Below are positions 34,270-47,700 of a DNA stretch of 64,000 bases, piece after piece. This DNA is from Setomelanomma holmii. Its lineage: Eukaryota > Ascomycota > Dothideomycetes > Pleosporales > Phaeosphaeriaceae. The notes below the pieces were generated by a model. That model was given only the letters and a program-made list of their open reading frames with translations. It did not search any database and had not been told where the DNA came from. Where the stretch lies: NCBI GenBank assembly GCA_010015745.1, contig ML978215.1:62001-126000 (forward strand), read 5' to 3'. The position numbers and the translations under genes are program-made. Numbering within the stretch: position 1 is the first letter of the stretch; each line of letters starts with the position of its first letter.

Positions 34270-36518
34270 ATGGGTCTTCATCAACGGCGTTTCGTTGGCA
34301 TGAATCTGGCGTTTCAAAGCGGATGGGTATGGCATGGGATGTACAACCTAAAGTTGTTTTCGCGTTTGTAAAAGTGTTATGACAGCTTCAATGAAAATGC
34401 TCCCACCTAAGATATGTACCTGCCTGCGACAGTGAAAATCAGCATGCATACACGATCGAGAGCGCGGGTGTCGCCACGAGCTGCTCCATGCTCTTCGCGC
34501 CAATGTCGCTCTCAAAAATCCTCTGATGTCGGGCTTGTGCGCCGGAGTCACGTATCTGTTGTAGTATAGACGAGTGCGTGCAACGGTCTGAGAGCTCACA
34601 TGCTCGGAAAACCGTCCTACAGCTCACACACAATACAACGGCAACTTGGTCTACTCGCTTATTAGCATTTAGCTTAGGATTGCTTCTCTAAGCGATATTG
34701 CGTGTTAGCAGTTCACGATGGTGCTGCCGACTGGACGTCCTGCGACTCCACCACAATTTAACCCTTGTTTGAATAAAGTCAGCACTGAGTCTGAGGATGC
34801 TGAGCACGACTGAACTGCAGTAAGCAGTGTTTCAAGAATCTGACAAGATCAGCAGCGTCGACGTTGTGCAAGACCAGGATGTGCCGCGCGACATCAGCTT
34901 ACGGCGTGCCCCGCAGTTGTGGTCACCGATTGGGTCCGCACCTGCACAATTGTTGGGTCATCGATTGGAAGCACTTGAGCACTCACTGGTATGTGGCGTG
35001 GGTTTCGGACGAAGATAAAGGCAATACTGTTGGTCGCGTTACTTGCAGGCGAAGGTCTGTAGGTTTGTTGGGCATGATGATAATTGTGTGGGAGCCTAGA
35101 AATGGTAAGGGGTAATTGATTGGTTGAATTGATGGGCAATGTTGGTGGATGGTGTCCGGTGTTCGAGCTGCATCCTAAACGGGATGCCTTGCATAATTGC
35201 CGCGCGGCTATGGTACTGCGTGCGGAGTCCGTGGATAGCGCATGCTAGCAACAAGTTGCCAAGCACACTCCTCCTCGTAACTGAGCCGCAACTGCAGGAG
35301 TTGATCGCGTGATACACTGGGCGTGTTAACGTATCCTGTATCTGCTCGGTCGAGTCAGTATGGCCGGTCGTATCATATTGTACGACAGTAAAGTCATTCG
35401 TTTAGGTGCAAGATGATGACTGGCTGGACGGAAACAAAGTTGTACCGAAGTCCGGATGCGTGAGAATGCTTCGGCAGAGCAGTTGCTGTAATGTGATGGT
35501 AGACCTCAAATTGATCCAAGGCAGGCTTATATTCCAAGTTCAATGGTTGAGGTGAGGCTGAGAGTGCAAGCGATTGTGCCAAGCTCCAGCATGTGTTGAT
35601 TGTTAAGAAGAGGTCCGTGTCGGTCAGCCTATACGACAATTGTACGAAGTCCGTAGCGCCATCGAAGGAACCTAATGAACGAAGTCCGTAAATACTCTAC
35701 GCACCAAGTTGCTGTTGCTCCTTGCTCATTCTTCCACCTTCAGCATGGGCCTCGATGAATGTGCATTGACGACCGCCGGCAATTGAGGATTCTGGGGATC
35801 TGACATTCTCCTAGTACCTACTTGTCTGGAGCAAGAAACGTTAGCATGGCGATTGATGAATGGAGAGGAAACAAGGGAGTACATGTACTTCGATATAGGA
35901 CTCGATCACCATCGTGTGAAGAAGTGAAGAAAATTTGAGAATCGAAATGTCAGATAATGGTTTTAGATGCGGTGATTGTCATTTGTTGGCTTGCGAAATC
36001 GATACATGCCATGATACAGATGGCTTGAGGCTCTTGTTTGAGTTTGCGCACATGATGTAAATTCCGACGCGTTATGGTGTAAGGATTGGAGGGCTAAGAC
36101 CAAGCCTGTGTGACCAGCAATGAGGGGGTTTGAAGTATTCGGCATGTCCGAGTGTTGTACACTTCGAGGACCAAGTGTGAGCGCATTCGGAGCCGCCACT
36201 GTAATAGCTGCTGTAACCGGACATTGCGCCTGCCAATTTGGGCCAAACCTCCGTGAGCTGAGTGGAAAAAACCCAATAGAGAACCCAAAAGAAACTGAAG
36301 GGGCGAACACTGCGAGGTGTATATATGGGTTAAGCTGCCTCTAGCAAATGTAGAAACGGTATACGTGATGTTATGCCAGCCGATTTGCGGCCCTATGATC
36401 GCTGGTCTGGTGAGTTGCGGCAACCCAGCTTTCTTATAGTCGATCTGATTCAAACAGCCACGGAACCATGCGCTTCTCAGCCTGGACTTTCCTCCATAGT
36501 GTGAGGATGATAGCAGTG
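34270..36518. other. 2.2-kb intergenic, no gene seen
   Basis: This stretch holds the 3' flanks of RPA190 (+) and the epimerase-like gene (-), which converge. Frames of 60-119 codons on the minus strand (34439-34633, 35394-35639, 36094-36453) show no family resemblance and no joining splice pattern that I can support. Confidence 0.45.
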
Positions 36519-37662
36519 CTAGCTCTCAATGACGTTCTTCCATGTCTTCCTCTGCTGGAGATCTAAAATTTGACGGGTGGTATCAAGTATCGTGACTTCT
36601 GGGGATCGTAAGTATGTGATTCCTAATATCGACGCCAAAAGATACATGTCGAACGAGTCAAGAGTCGGGTCATCGAGCTGGTTATGGCGGTGTGGAATTC
36701 CATCGATGCGGATGCGACCTGCGAGTCGTGGAAATTGGCCGACAATGTATTCTGCAATCTTGGAACCTGGAGGCATTATCCCAGCCGATATAACGAAACG
36801 CTTGTTGGCGGCTTGGGGAACGAACAATGCCCGTATAGTGGAAGTGGCAAGATCCTGATTGTTAACTCAATTTAGCTTGAACCACTTGAGGAGCATGACG
36901 GCTTACTCGAACGTCGAGAAAATGGTCCACCCCGTACGGTGACATCTCTGTCCTTTCTGGTGGCTCATTTGAGCATATATCCCATATTCTACGATTAGCC
37001 ACCGATAGATCTGTGGATGTTTCCAAAGGAAAAATGGTAGGTCCGTACACTTCTGGGACGGTCACGTAGGTAATAGCGAATCTGCCACCAGACTTCCGCA
37101 CCCAGCCAGTGACGGAATCATAGACGATGTTATCGCTAGCCTGACTCGTTGCCAGAACGTACGTGGTATCAGTAGTAGTAGCACTGGCTTGTCCATCCAG
37201 GAGCCGCGCAGAGCCTCTGCCATTGTCGGGGCCAACGAGCCATCGCGCGAAAGGAGTGAGCGAGGTAACTATCACAACTCTCGTAACGGAGCGAGCGGTC
37301 TCCTGAACGGATCCTAGAAGACTTAGGATTATGTCAATCTCGAGATTGATGAACCTCGCAAGGCAATCAGCCCGATCGGAAGAGCTGGACACGAGGGTGT
37401 GTACGACAGCAGTGAAGGGCTCAGCTGTACCGCAGAGAACGCCATCGAACACTCCTGGTACCGATAAATCCTGTCCAGGCAACAGGGAGACGTCAAACGA
37501 AGCTGCGATGCCCTGTTGGTAACGCTGCTGGAGAACGGCCGCCGCTTCTCGAGACCCCACTACAGCGCGGACTGAGACGGAGGAGGAGGAAAGTAACTGG
37601 GCAAGGACGTGAGAACCGATCAAGCCATCAGCGCCTGTCAAAATAACCCGCGTCTTGGCCAT
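36519..37662 (-). CDS. NAD-dependent epimerase/reductase-like protein, catalytic pair missing
   Basis: The exons are 36907-37662 (ATG at 37662) and 36519-36854, over a 52-bp intron (36855-36906, GTAAGC...TCAG), giving 363 residues. The N-terminal Rossmann motif TGADGLIGSHVLAQLL and the strand VVIVTSLTPFA place it with extended short-chain dehydrogenases of the dihydroflavonol/methylglyoxal reductase (Gre2-like) type; VPEVYGPT is the usual substrate-domain motif. The YxxxK site appears lost: the aligned segment reads YVLATSQAS, with L170 and Q174 where Tyr and Lys are expected, and the TSS serine loop is TSL. The C-terminal half (RFVISAGIMPPGSKIAEYI without a break from exon 1) is typical. It may be catalytically dead, use another chemistry, or be a decaying gene. 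Confidence 0.82.
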
Positions 37663-39583
37663 GTTTCGAAGCTAGTATCGTTGAAGTCGAACGGAGTCCG
37701 AAGGCAGGTTGAGTTGCGAAGAATTCTCGCTTGAGGGGTCGGACGCCTATAGAAGTTCCGTTTCGAGCGCACACTTCCACAGGTGTTGTGCTTCGGGCAG
37801 TACCCAGATACCCAGCCTTGGAAGCCAAAATGTTCGTTACAGCCCTGTTCGATAAGCGCAAGCACAGGCTCTGGATCGAGTTCTGAACGCCCATTCCAGG
37901 ATAGCAGCCTCACATTTGGTACTGACGTGTCGACGAATTCAGCTGCCAATGAAATGATGAAGCCCTGGACACCAACTCAGGAGTAGCGGGCTCCATAAAT
38001 GGCTATCAATTGTCCTTGTGCGATCACACTGGCTTGCCGACCTCCTTCACAGCCTCCTCAGATGCAGAGAGCGCCAGCCAATCATGCAGTAAGAGGTAGT
38101 GATGGACAAAGCTATGCAGGCAGCAGGCCTCCGAACTGTGCCAACAGATGCAACAGCTGGAAACCCGCAGATTAGTCAAGAAGGCTGTGAACAAGATGTC
38201 GAAGGCATCCTCTATCGAGAAAGGCACTTTTACTTACCTTTCAAAGTCCGTGTGACCTTCGCAGTCGTCAGTCCCATGTGAGAGTCAGCAATACCTAGGT
38301 ACTGCGAGAAAGGGATTGCCTTGCTAAGACAGCTTTCCCTGCTTTCACTACCGCCCAAGTTCTATGCGGCATAGTGGCACAAATTGCTTGGCCTTGACTC
38401 AAGCTACCTCTTCTCACCCTCGGGCGTGATCAACAGGCGCCTCATATTGCACTATACAACTCGCAAGCAGAAGCGCGCCTCTGATTAGCGAGCTTCGGCA
38501 GCGGCTCTGGGCGGCTTTGTCGGCAGCACGCGGAGATACTGAGCGTTTTTCTGTCAATTGTAAAGGATTTCTTCTACAGTGGCGTTGGCAGAAGCGTTGT
38601 CATCCTTTATGGTCAAAGTCTTCGAGGCTCAATCTAATTGACTATGCCATGGTGCTATCGAGCCTTATCTGGCAGCTCACCATATCTGGATCTGTCGACC
38701 AGAGCTTCATGACTGTCACAAACCGTCATGATGGACGATCAGCGTATGGTTAGACGACTTTCGAGGGCATGAAGGTTCATTTGTCCGTGGACGATCACGG
38801 AGCACAGACATAGCGTTGCCAGATGGAGAGAAACGCAACTGCATCTCATGTGGTAAGCCTCGTCGGGGGCCGAAACATATTAGTTGCAGCTATCGGTTGA
38901 ACGCCACCGCGGCTCACAGTTGTGCGCTCAAGGGTCGGTCGCACGCGGGCTGCGGGAATGCTGACAACGCCCGAAACGTGGCTGCTGCTAGGAATGTCTA
39001 GATGTGGAGTCGATGCTTGGGACGAATCTTGACTGCTGATTGTAGACTTGTAGAAGCGCATAAAGTGTGAATAGAGGTATAAGGTCGTGTTCTTGATGTA
39101 GACGCCAAGTTTTGTAACCGCGATGATGCTGGTGGTTTTCAGGGAAAGCACCGAGCTTGTGCTAACTAAATTCGTCCACCTTCACTACTCACGCTCCATG
39201 GCAGGAGACACCCGGAGCCGTTCCGGAAGCGCTGCTAGAGTGCATGCCCGAACTTGAGGCTCGTTGTAGTCATAGCGTGGTAATGGAAATGGAAACTGGT
39301 GGCTTGAATGCGCCAGTGATGTAGCTTGGAACTACCACAATACTACTGCAGGTCAGCATCGGAACCTGCTGCAAGCATCACATATTTGGCCTGGTGAATA
39401 GCAAGATTGCTGGGGCGTAGCAAGGAGAAAGTGAACCACCCTGGCTCGGGATTACTCATGGTACTTCATAATGCTGGCAGGAAGTGCCACGCTGTCTATG
39501 CTATTATAGTACAAAGCTTGGAAGAGCTTTTGAAGTACCATGAACTAGGCTGTCGTCCACCACTTTTCGCCATCTTTACCGAC
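37663..39583. other. 1.9-kb intergenic, no gene seen
   Basis: One frame deserves mention: 37638-37949 (-), 103 codons with a Cys/His/Gly-rich segment (GCNEHFGFQGWVSGYCPKHN). It overlaps the start of the epimerase-like gene on the same strand, so it is probably chance or a gene remnant. A CCAATCA box lies at 38078. Nothing else is supported. Confidence 0.4.
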
Positions 39584-40910
39584 TTACTCGAGTAACGACG
39601 CTTGATTCGTGTAGAGCACATCAACGACGTTGCTCAGCTTCTCGATAGTCTCCAGCGCCGCATCATAACCTTGGTCGCGTTCGGACTCATCGTAAACGAG
39701 TAGGCATCCAGCACCCTGATCCAGGACTCCAATAATGATCTTGTCGAGGATCATCTGTGAGAGCTTGCGCTCAACCTGGACCGTGTCCAACCCAACCATC
39801 TTAGCGACATGGTCGATCTCTACCCTGCTGAAGGGCTCGATCACCTTGATCAAGTTCTGTTCCAACATGTTGTCGTATAGGCGTCGGAGATGGCTCGTGA
39901 TGAAGCGATCACTTCCCAGCTGCTGTCGGTATTCGGTCAACGCGGTCTCGTACTCCTCCAGACTGCGATTTGTGTGTGCCCGGGCAACGGCCTTCATAGC
40001 ATCTAGCCGCTTCCCCGCATACTTGATTGCATGCTTCGAGCCCATGAGCGACGAAACATCGTCTCCCAGATTGAGCATGATCTTGCAGAGTAGCATGTAT
40101 TGCAGTGCTGACGTTGCCTTTTGCTCCTCGTCTTGCGAATGATAGCCCTCCATAGCCTCGATGAAATATGAGAAGGCTGTGTTGAAGTCACCATCCTCCG
40201 CATGCAACATTCCACTCTGCATGTCCAGGCCGGCCTGTAGTAGCGGTGGGGTATAGACTGACGCGGCCGACGTTCGTGCGGAAGTAAGAGCGGCGCGTCC
40301 CTTTGGCACGTTGCCTAGCGCATGGTAGACCCTTGACTCCAACAGCTGCACTTCCACTAGGACCAACTTGTCGTCCAAACGCTTGAGCTCTTTCAGTAAG
40401 CTGTTGATGAGACTGAGAGCTTCATAGTAGGACTGCTTTGCCATGTAAAGTGAGACAAGGCGTGTCTCCAGGTTCTGTCGCAGGAATCCTCTTCGCTCTG
40501 AGACAGCCCATTCTATGCATGACTTGGTGACGGATATTTGTGTGTCGGTGGTGTTGGGGATAGTGGTGAAGAGCTCAAGCAACTGCCGTACTACATCGTG
40601 TTAGCCGAAGTCGTATATACCACGCATGCTGGTCTGACCACGTACCAAGCTTCGATGTCTTCGCTTTCGCAAACGAGGACAGCACTGACCGAGCCTGCTT
40701 GACGAGCTCTGCTAGCGCATCCACCCGCTTCTGATCCCGGTACAGCTCTCCAAGTCCGATGAGCGCGGCCTCGTAGCTCTTGATGGCATTCTCGTTTGAG
40801 CCTGGGTCTGTTGATAGCACTTCTTTGTAGATCTCCTCGGCTTTGGTGGGTTCCGACTTTGCGAGCTTCTGCGCCTCCGCTATCCGCTTGCTCGTGTCCG
40901 CGACCGCCAT
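39584..40910 (-). CDS. RPN6: 26S proteasome regulatory subunit Rpn6 (PSMD11)
   Basis: Rpn6 is a lid subunit that clamps the 19S regulatory particle to the 20S core. The exons are 40646-40910 (ATG at 40910) and 39584-40590, over a 55-bp intron (40591-40645, GTACGT...TGTAG), giving 423 residues, the normal length. The splice recreates the conserved KAKTSKLVRQLLELFTTIPN. TPR-like helices follow (VLVEVQLLESRVYHALGNVP, KGRAALTSARTSA, then LDMQSGMLHAEDGDFNTAFS), then the PCI domain with FITSHLRRLYDNMLEQNLIK, VEIDHVAKMVGL and VERKLSQMILDKIIIGVLDQ. The end, LETIEKLSNVVDVLY, is also typical. Intact. Confidence 0.97.
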
Positions 40911-41776
40911 GGCGAGACCTTTAGATCGTAGGATGGTGGCGATGTTGTGGGGGTAGCGGATGCTCGAAGGTACGTTGAGTGGGTTTGGCGGTTGTGGTCG
41001 TTCTGAGCTGGGCGGCGATGATGCGACCGGAGCTCACAAGCTCATTGAGAAGGCGGCGTAGCGGCGAATAGATTGTCCGTTCCGGCTTAGTCACCCCCGC
41101 CGACTCTGATACCTACCAAGAGCAGTGCTGAACACAATCGATTCAAGCAGGTCTTCGATGGTAAATATCAAAAGACCATTCTTTATTATACATTTGGTAG
41201 AAGCACTCGTTATTACCTTCTTGGTATGGGTACGGCAATACTTGGACAGTGATGTTGGAGCACTCTCAAAGTGCTGCCATGGCAACGACGTCTAAGGCAG
41301 GATTCACGCTTTACATAGCACGCGACGCGCGACGGAAGAGCACCACGACTCCACCACCGCTTCACTTCTCGAAGAGGAATCATTTATTGGAGCTGTATTT
41401 TTTACTTGTGCTGTACGTGCAGAGACAGTTCTTGCACTGCATCCTTGCTGCCCCGGTGATGAGGGCTGAGCTGGCAGACGCGCCCGAGCTTCTCAGCCAA
41501 TGAGATCATCAGTGTGGGCCTGTGCCTTCCGTAAACAAACACACCCTGCAACCTTACAAAACAGTCCACTCCTCCCGCCTCCATCATCACATACTCCCAC
41601 AATCACGATATCACGAATTGTTATATACCCCTGCGCGCTGGACCGCTAAAGCTATCCAACATTCGCACACAAAATCTTGCACAGTACGATTGGCACATCG
41701 CGCCCAATTGACCACCCACTGCGCATTCCGATACCACTATTTTGGGAACTACTACCAGCGCTCCACACCACACACA
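40911..41776. other. Divergent intergenic region, RPN6 / coiled-coil gene
   Basis: These 866 bp hold both promoters. A 3' part rich in A and C (41540-41776) looks like the leader of the plus-strand gene. I looked for the proteasome control element GGTGGCAAA upstream of RPN6; only GGTGGCGAT is present at about 40935, which is not a match. Confidence 0.45.
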
Positions 41777-44700
41777 ATGCCTTCGGTTGACAGGGAAGAC
41801 TCTCGTGACCGGGAGCTGGTCCGCCACTCGCATTCTTTCTCATCGATTCCAATGTATGTCTTCCGTCCCAAGCGCCGCTGGGTGTCAACACGCGTCAAAG
41901 ATAAGACTGACACGGCATGTTAGGTGGGATAGCTCAGATCCAGAGCGGGCACCTCCGCCACTGCCGATGAACCCGGGCTCGCCGAACCTCACGACTCGAC
42001 CAAACACATCCGCCATGATTATGCAGGCAGCCAAAGCGCTAGAAGAGAAGGCGCGAGAGAGTTTACCTGCAAGCTCATACACCACTAACCCCATGCCACA
42101 GAAGTCGCCCGAGCGGTCTCTGATCAAAGGCACACAACACAAGCGCATGCAGTCATTACAGCCCGGCAGCGTCCGAGACCTTCGCAGCTACCTCGACACA
42201 CATCGTTCGCCGGAGCGGTCGCCGGAGCGGTCGCCAGAGCGACCAACAACACGAGGCAACACGCCAGCGCGCGACCTCGACAAGGACTACTTCAGCAAAG
42301 ACCGTGAGACAAGTCCGTCACGGTATGGCACTCCAACGCCAGGGACGAAGCTAGAGTTTAGGGACACCTCATCAGTACGACCAAGTCACAGGGCGATCCT
42401 CGGCGAGAACACACCACCATCTGCGACTATGATGGCTCTACAGACAATGACTATTCCTCCACACATTCTTGATCCTCCACTGCAGAATGTCACCAATTCT
42501 CCGACGCGTACGCCTCAGCCCTCCTCGCAACCTGCGTCGCAAAATGCACCGCAGAATCTGGACAACATCTCGACTCAATTACTGAGCATCAACTCCATTG
42601 TCTCGAGCTTGCAGAAGGACATGTCGCAATTGAGCCGTCGAAGCAAGGACAACGCGACGGACCTGATTAGCCTCAAAGAAGCAACCAATTCACGAGACGA
42701 GGACATCCGCAAGTCGCTCAAGGACCTCCTAAGCACTGTGGCGCAAAAGCAGAATCAGACACCCTCAACTGGTCTCGGAGACACATCTCGATCTAGCAGC
42801 TTGAATCTCCAGGATCCTCACATGACACCGACGAAGCAGTTCACTTTTCCGCGAATGCCCTCACCTAGTGGCTGGGCGGACGAGAGGATCGGAAGTCCCA
42901 ATCCCTATTCGGTCGAAGGTGCAGCAAGCGTTGCGATGCTTGAGAAGATCATCCGCGAGATGGTCACGAAGGACGGCCAGGATCGCCTCATCGCGAGCCT
43001 TCAGAAGCTCGTTGACAAAGCCACCGGCGAAACGGCGAAGAAGGTCACGGAACTTGCAGAGTTTGTAAAGCAAGGCTCGACCGCTCAAGCTATGGCGAAT
43101 GCCGCACCTCCCGGATCCGCTTCATTTCAACCATCACCTGGCTCTGGCGCCCTGACTCGAACAATATCAGAGGGTATTGCCCTCCACAAGGTCGCTGACG
43201 GCGGCAAACCATATACCAGCCCTAAGGCTGCAGACTTCGTCAGCGATGAGATGCTCAAGTTCCTCCGAAAGATCAAAGACAGCGTGGCCGAATCGGGTTG
43301 TGTCACAATGGCTACAAAGACGCTCGTTCAAGATCTTCGAGGCGAAGTCCTGGGGATGGGTCGTGAACTTGCTCGCAAGATCGAAGAAGCTGAGCAATCT
43401 CGTTCCTTGGAAGCGGGACCCGGGTCAACACAGGTCAGCCGTGATATCAACGGTATTGTCCAAGAAGGCTTGGCTGGTCTCAAGGACCACATGGATAAGG
43501 TCATGCGCGATAGAAGGCGACAGTCAATTTCATCTACGGTGACACGCAATACGGTGGACAGCAACGAAGTTTATGATGTTGTCAAGCATGCGCTAGCTGA
43601 GCGTGGACTCGACCAATACAGCGCCCAAGGTGCAGCACTCGACAAGGAAGCGATCATCAGCGCAGTTCGTGAAGCCTATGACAGCGTGGAGCTCAAGCCC
43701 AACGTTGAGATCCAGCAATTTGGCCTGGAACGAGAAGAGATTCTGCAGTGCTTGCGAGAAGGGTTGCAAGACTACAATGGGTCTGGCGCTGTCACCAAGG
43801 AAGATGTCGAATCTATTGTTCACGACTCCTTGCAGCAAATGCGATTGCCAGCACCCATCAACGAAGCTCACGAGATACGCGAAGAGGTCCTTGCAACGGT
43901 GCGCGAGTGTTTGGAAGATATCAAACCCGCCGTAGCTCAAGCCGAGAGATTGGAAGTTGAGATCTCCTCCGATGCCATCATCGACGCCGTGAAGGCAGCA
44001 TTGGAAGCGAACAGGCCCCAGATCGAAGCTCAGAACACCGCCGTCATGCAGCGCCTTCAGGCTGTCGTCGATGACATGCACTCGGAATTCAAAGACTACT
44101 CCTCCGCCAGCGGTCGTGACACAGAGCAAGTGCTGGACGCATTGCGGGACGGTCTGAACAGTCTGCGCGCTGAGATCAACAGCTCGACCGACAAGACTCG
44201 AGATCTGTCAGATACGGATCATATCGTCGATCACATCACCGTGGAGCTTGAAAAGCTTCGTGAAGACGTACAAGGCTACGTTGCTGAGGGCCCTCGGGGC
44301 GATCAGGCATGGGCCCGTGGCGACATGGTTTCCTACATCAAGTCTGAGTTTGAGAATCTTCACGAGAAGCTGAGCTCCCAGTTCTTACCTGCCGTCAATC
44401 ACAGGGAAGAGCTTCTCGCGGCGCTCAACGCTGGGTTTGATGAGATGAAGTCGCAGGTCGCTCTGCGTGGCGATAGCGAAGAAACCAACGAGGACATCAA
44501 TGAAGCCATGAAGCACGAATTCGACCAGTTGAAGGAAGTCATCCTTGGCGACTCTGCAAGCCACAAAAATGACCTGCTCGAACAATTGCAGGCTGGTTTC
44601 GATGGTCTGCACACACTCGTTGGTGAGAGCCACACGCCAGCGACACAGACTGATGAGATGATGGTGGCGATGAAGGAAGAGTTTGAACACCTGCGCGAAA

Positions 44701-47700
44701 CCATTGGTGGATCTCTGGTGAGATCTGGGGGTGCAGCTGACAGAGACGACATCATCGACTCCGTTCGCGAACTCATCGACAGCCTGCAATCTGCCCAAGA
44801 GTTGTCTTCGAAGGAGAACGCGAGCGCAATAGAGGCTCAACTAGAAGCATTCAAGGACTCGCTCGGTAACGCTTTGGTGCCCGCGGGAGGCAATGACAAG
44901 GCTGCTCTCCTAGAGACACTCAAGGCCGGACTCGAAGACATCAAGACCAACTCCAAATCATCTGGTGTCAACGAAGAGCTGCTGGAGGCATTGCGTGGGG
45001 AGCTTGAGCAGATCCGCCAGAGCGATGGAATCACGCGACAACACTCACGTGCAGACACCGAGGAGCTGCTAGAGGCAGTGAGACTAGGTCTCGATGACTT
45101 ACGATCTCATCTTGAAAAGAGACTCGACAACCCCGATCACCACCTATCCGCCACTGGTGAGATTATCGATGCCATGAACGAAGGTCTCGAAGGTCTCCGC
45201 TCCGATGTTAGCAAATTTGTCGACAAGCCAGTGGATATGACTGTCTCCTACGAGATACTCGACACATTGAAGGAGGGCATTGCTAGCCTTCGCGAAGATA
45301 TCCGCCATCTCAAGTCGTCTGGACACGCAACTGATATTGAGGATCGCGCTCCGCCTGCCGGCAATGAGGTCGTTCTCGCGGAAGATCCTAATTACACTCA
45401 AACAACATCTCGTGAAATCGTGGAGGAGTCTGCTGTGCCACATGACCAGCCACGCCACGACTTTGAGAGAATGGAGCTAATGTTGTCACAAATTCAGGGC
45501 AAGGTAGACTCTATGGATGCGAACATTCACACTGCCGGGCCCACGACATCTCACGAAGATTCTGCACCAGCCTCGGAATCGGCCATGAAGGAGGACCTCA
45601 CAGCAATCGAAGAATTGTTGAAAGATGTCCAGGCCGCAGTGCTGCTTCTGCAAGAGCGCGATGCTTCGCCTCTGCTCCTTGACGGGATTGCGAGAAAAGA
45701 TGACACAGATGCCATCGAAACTCTACTCGCGAACACCAAGGCCAAGATCGAGGAGATTGCCTTCCCGGATCCTGAGACCATGGTCACCAAGGAGAACTTG
45801 GATGACGTGGAACTAGTCGTTCGAACCACATCCGAGGCTCTGGATAACCTCGCCAAGAAGATCGAAGACGAGGGCGCGACCAAGGCTGATGTCACCATCG
45901 TCCAAATCATCGCTGACGACATCAAGCAAGCTTTGGACGAGATGCGAGCCGCAAAGCCAGACGATGAGGCTGATCCTAAGGCGACCAAGGCAGACGTCGA
46001 CGCTGTTTCGTTGCTTGTCGACGATCTCAAAGTCAAGCTCGACGAACTGAAGCTTCCTGATCCCGAGACGCTACCGCTCAAGGCCGACGTTGAACAGCTC
46101 TTCGGTCTTATTCACGACTTCCGCGACAGCCATGACAAGTTGAAAGATACCTATGAGGAGGATATCATGAAGACGGCACAGAACTTTGATGCTCGTAGAC
46201 TTGAGGCGGAAGACGTTCTGGATCGAATCGCAGATGTCAAGACAGCCCTGGACGACATGAAGCAGGAGATCATGACAAACCTAATTGAGGGCGGCCCCAT
46301 GGAAAGTCTAAGAGAGTCGTTTAAGACGCTTGAAGACACTGTCGGAGCCAACAACGTGACCTCAGACGTAAAGGAACTCATGGAGACTATCTCACGCGAG
46401 TTTGAACGCGCCCATGGCTCCATTGAAGGTCTACAGAACGAACATACCGAGAAGACCACACTCCAGATGGAGAAGCATGACGAGATCAAGGATGCCATTG
46501 TCACCAGTTTCACTGAGAAGCTGGACGATAAGTTCAATGTTCTGATGGCTAAATACGACGATGCTCAGCTGTTGGCTGATGAGCAGGCGAGGGTCATGAA
46601 AGAGAAGTCGGAAGCACAGGAGCAGATGCTGGAAAGCACCAAAGCCATGGCTGATGAGCTTCGTCTGACGATCGACACCCTTGGTGCGTCTATTACTGGA
46701 ATGAGCGATCGAGTCGAGGACTCGACTACGAAGTGGTCCACCGATTCGACCACTGTCATTGGCAAGATCGATGAAACTCTTGCGAAGTTCGAAGAGCAGA
46801 AGCTCGAGGACAAGACTGAGCACTCTCACACACGAGATGAAATCAAGAACATTGAGAACATCTTCGCAAACCTTCAGGACAACGTCACGGAGTATCATCC
46901 CAAGTTCATGGTCGCACTTCGAGAAATTGAAGCCCTCGTCAAGGCCCATTACGAACACGCGCAGAAGTCGAAGGAGGAATCGGATGAACGAGCCCGTGCA
47001 TGGGACGAGGAGACCAAGGCTCGAGGCGAAGAGCTTCAGACGCACTTCGCCAATCTTCCGAAGCTTCTACCAGCGCCTACAGTTGAGGTTCACGAGAAGT
47101 ACGACGATGCGCCCGTACAAGAGAAGCTCGACAAGCTCTTATCAATTGAGTCGCCGCCCAAATACGACGATGGGGCTGTTCAAGAAAAGCTCGACAAGCT
47201 CCTCAACCACGCCGACGAAGCCACCAAAGCGGCTGGGCATTTTGAACGACTCGACGAAATTCACGCTCAAGTCAAGGTCACTGCTGCTGAGGTGAGCGAG
47301 TTTGTTTCGAAGCAGACTCAGCTCATCACAGACGGCAACGAATCCAAGGAGCGTGAGGCAGAAGAGCTTGCGCTGCTTGTAGAGCGCAAGACTGTTCAAA
47401 AAGAGCAACTCGAGGCTGAGTTGGAGAACTTGAGGACCGAGAAAGCGACTCAGAAGGAGCAGCTCGACGCAGATGTTCAAGATCTCAAGGCTGAGAAGGA
47501 CCGGGTCATGCAAGAGCTTAGGGAAATGAAGGACCGCGTGATGGCCGAGCTTAAGGAAGAGAAGGAACGCACAATGCTGGAGCTCCAAGAAGAAAAGAAT
47601 TCGCTTCTGGCTGTCGTTGCGGCGTTGCAAGTCGAGCGTGAGAATCTTGCCAACCAAAAGGTCCGCCTCACGGGCGAGGTCTCTTCCCTCCACACGGCTC

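Noticed and set aside
40911..41000. Proteasome control element upstream of RPN6
   Set aside because: Only GGTGGCGAT is present, which differs from GGTGGCAAA at key positions.
42205..42245. Tandem SPER units as a microsatellite or mobile repeat
   Set aside because: The units are in frame within the coiled-coil protein and are better read as a short coding repeat.
45551..47045. Long Ser/Leu-rich minus-strand ORFs opposite the coiled-coil gene
   Set aside because: Glu/Lys/Asp-rich codons on the plus strand automatically give stop-poor Ser/Leu/Phe frames on the other strand.
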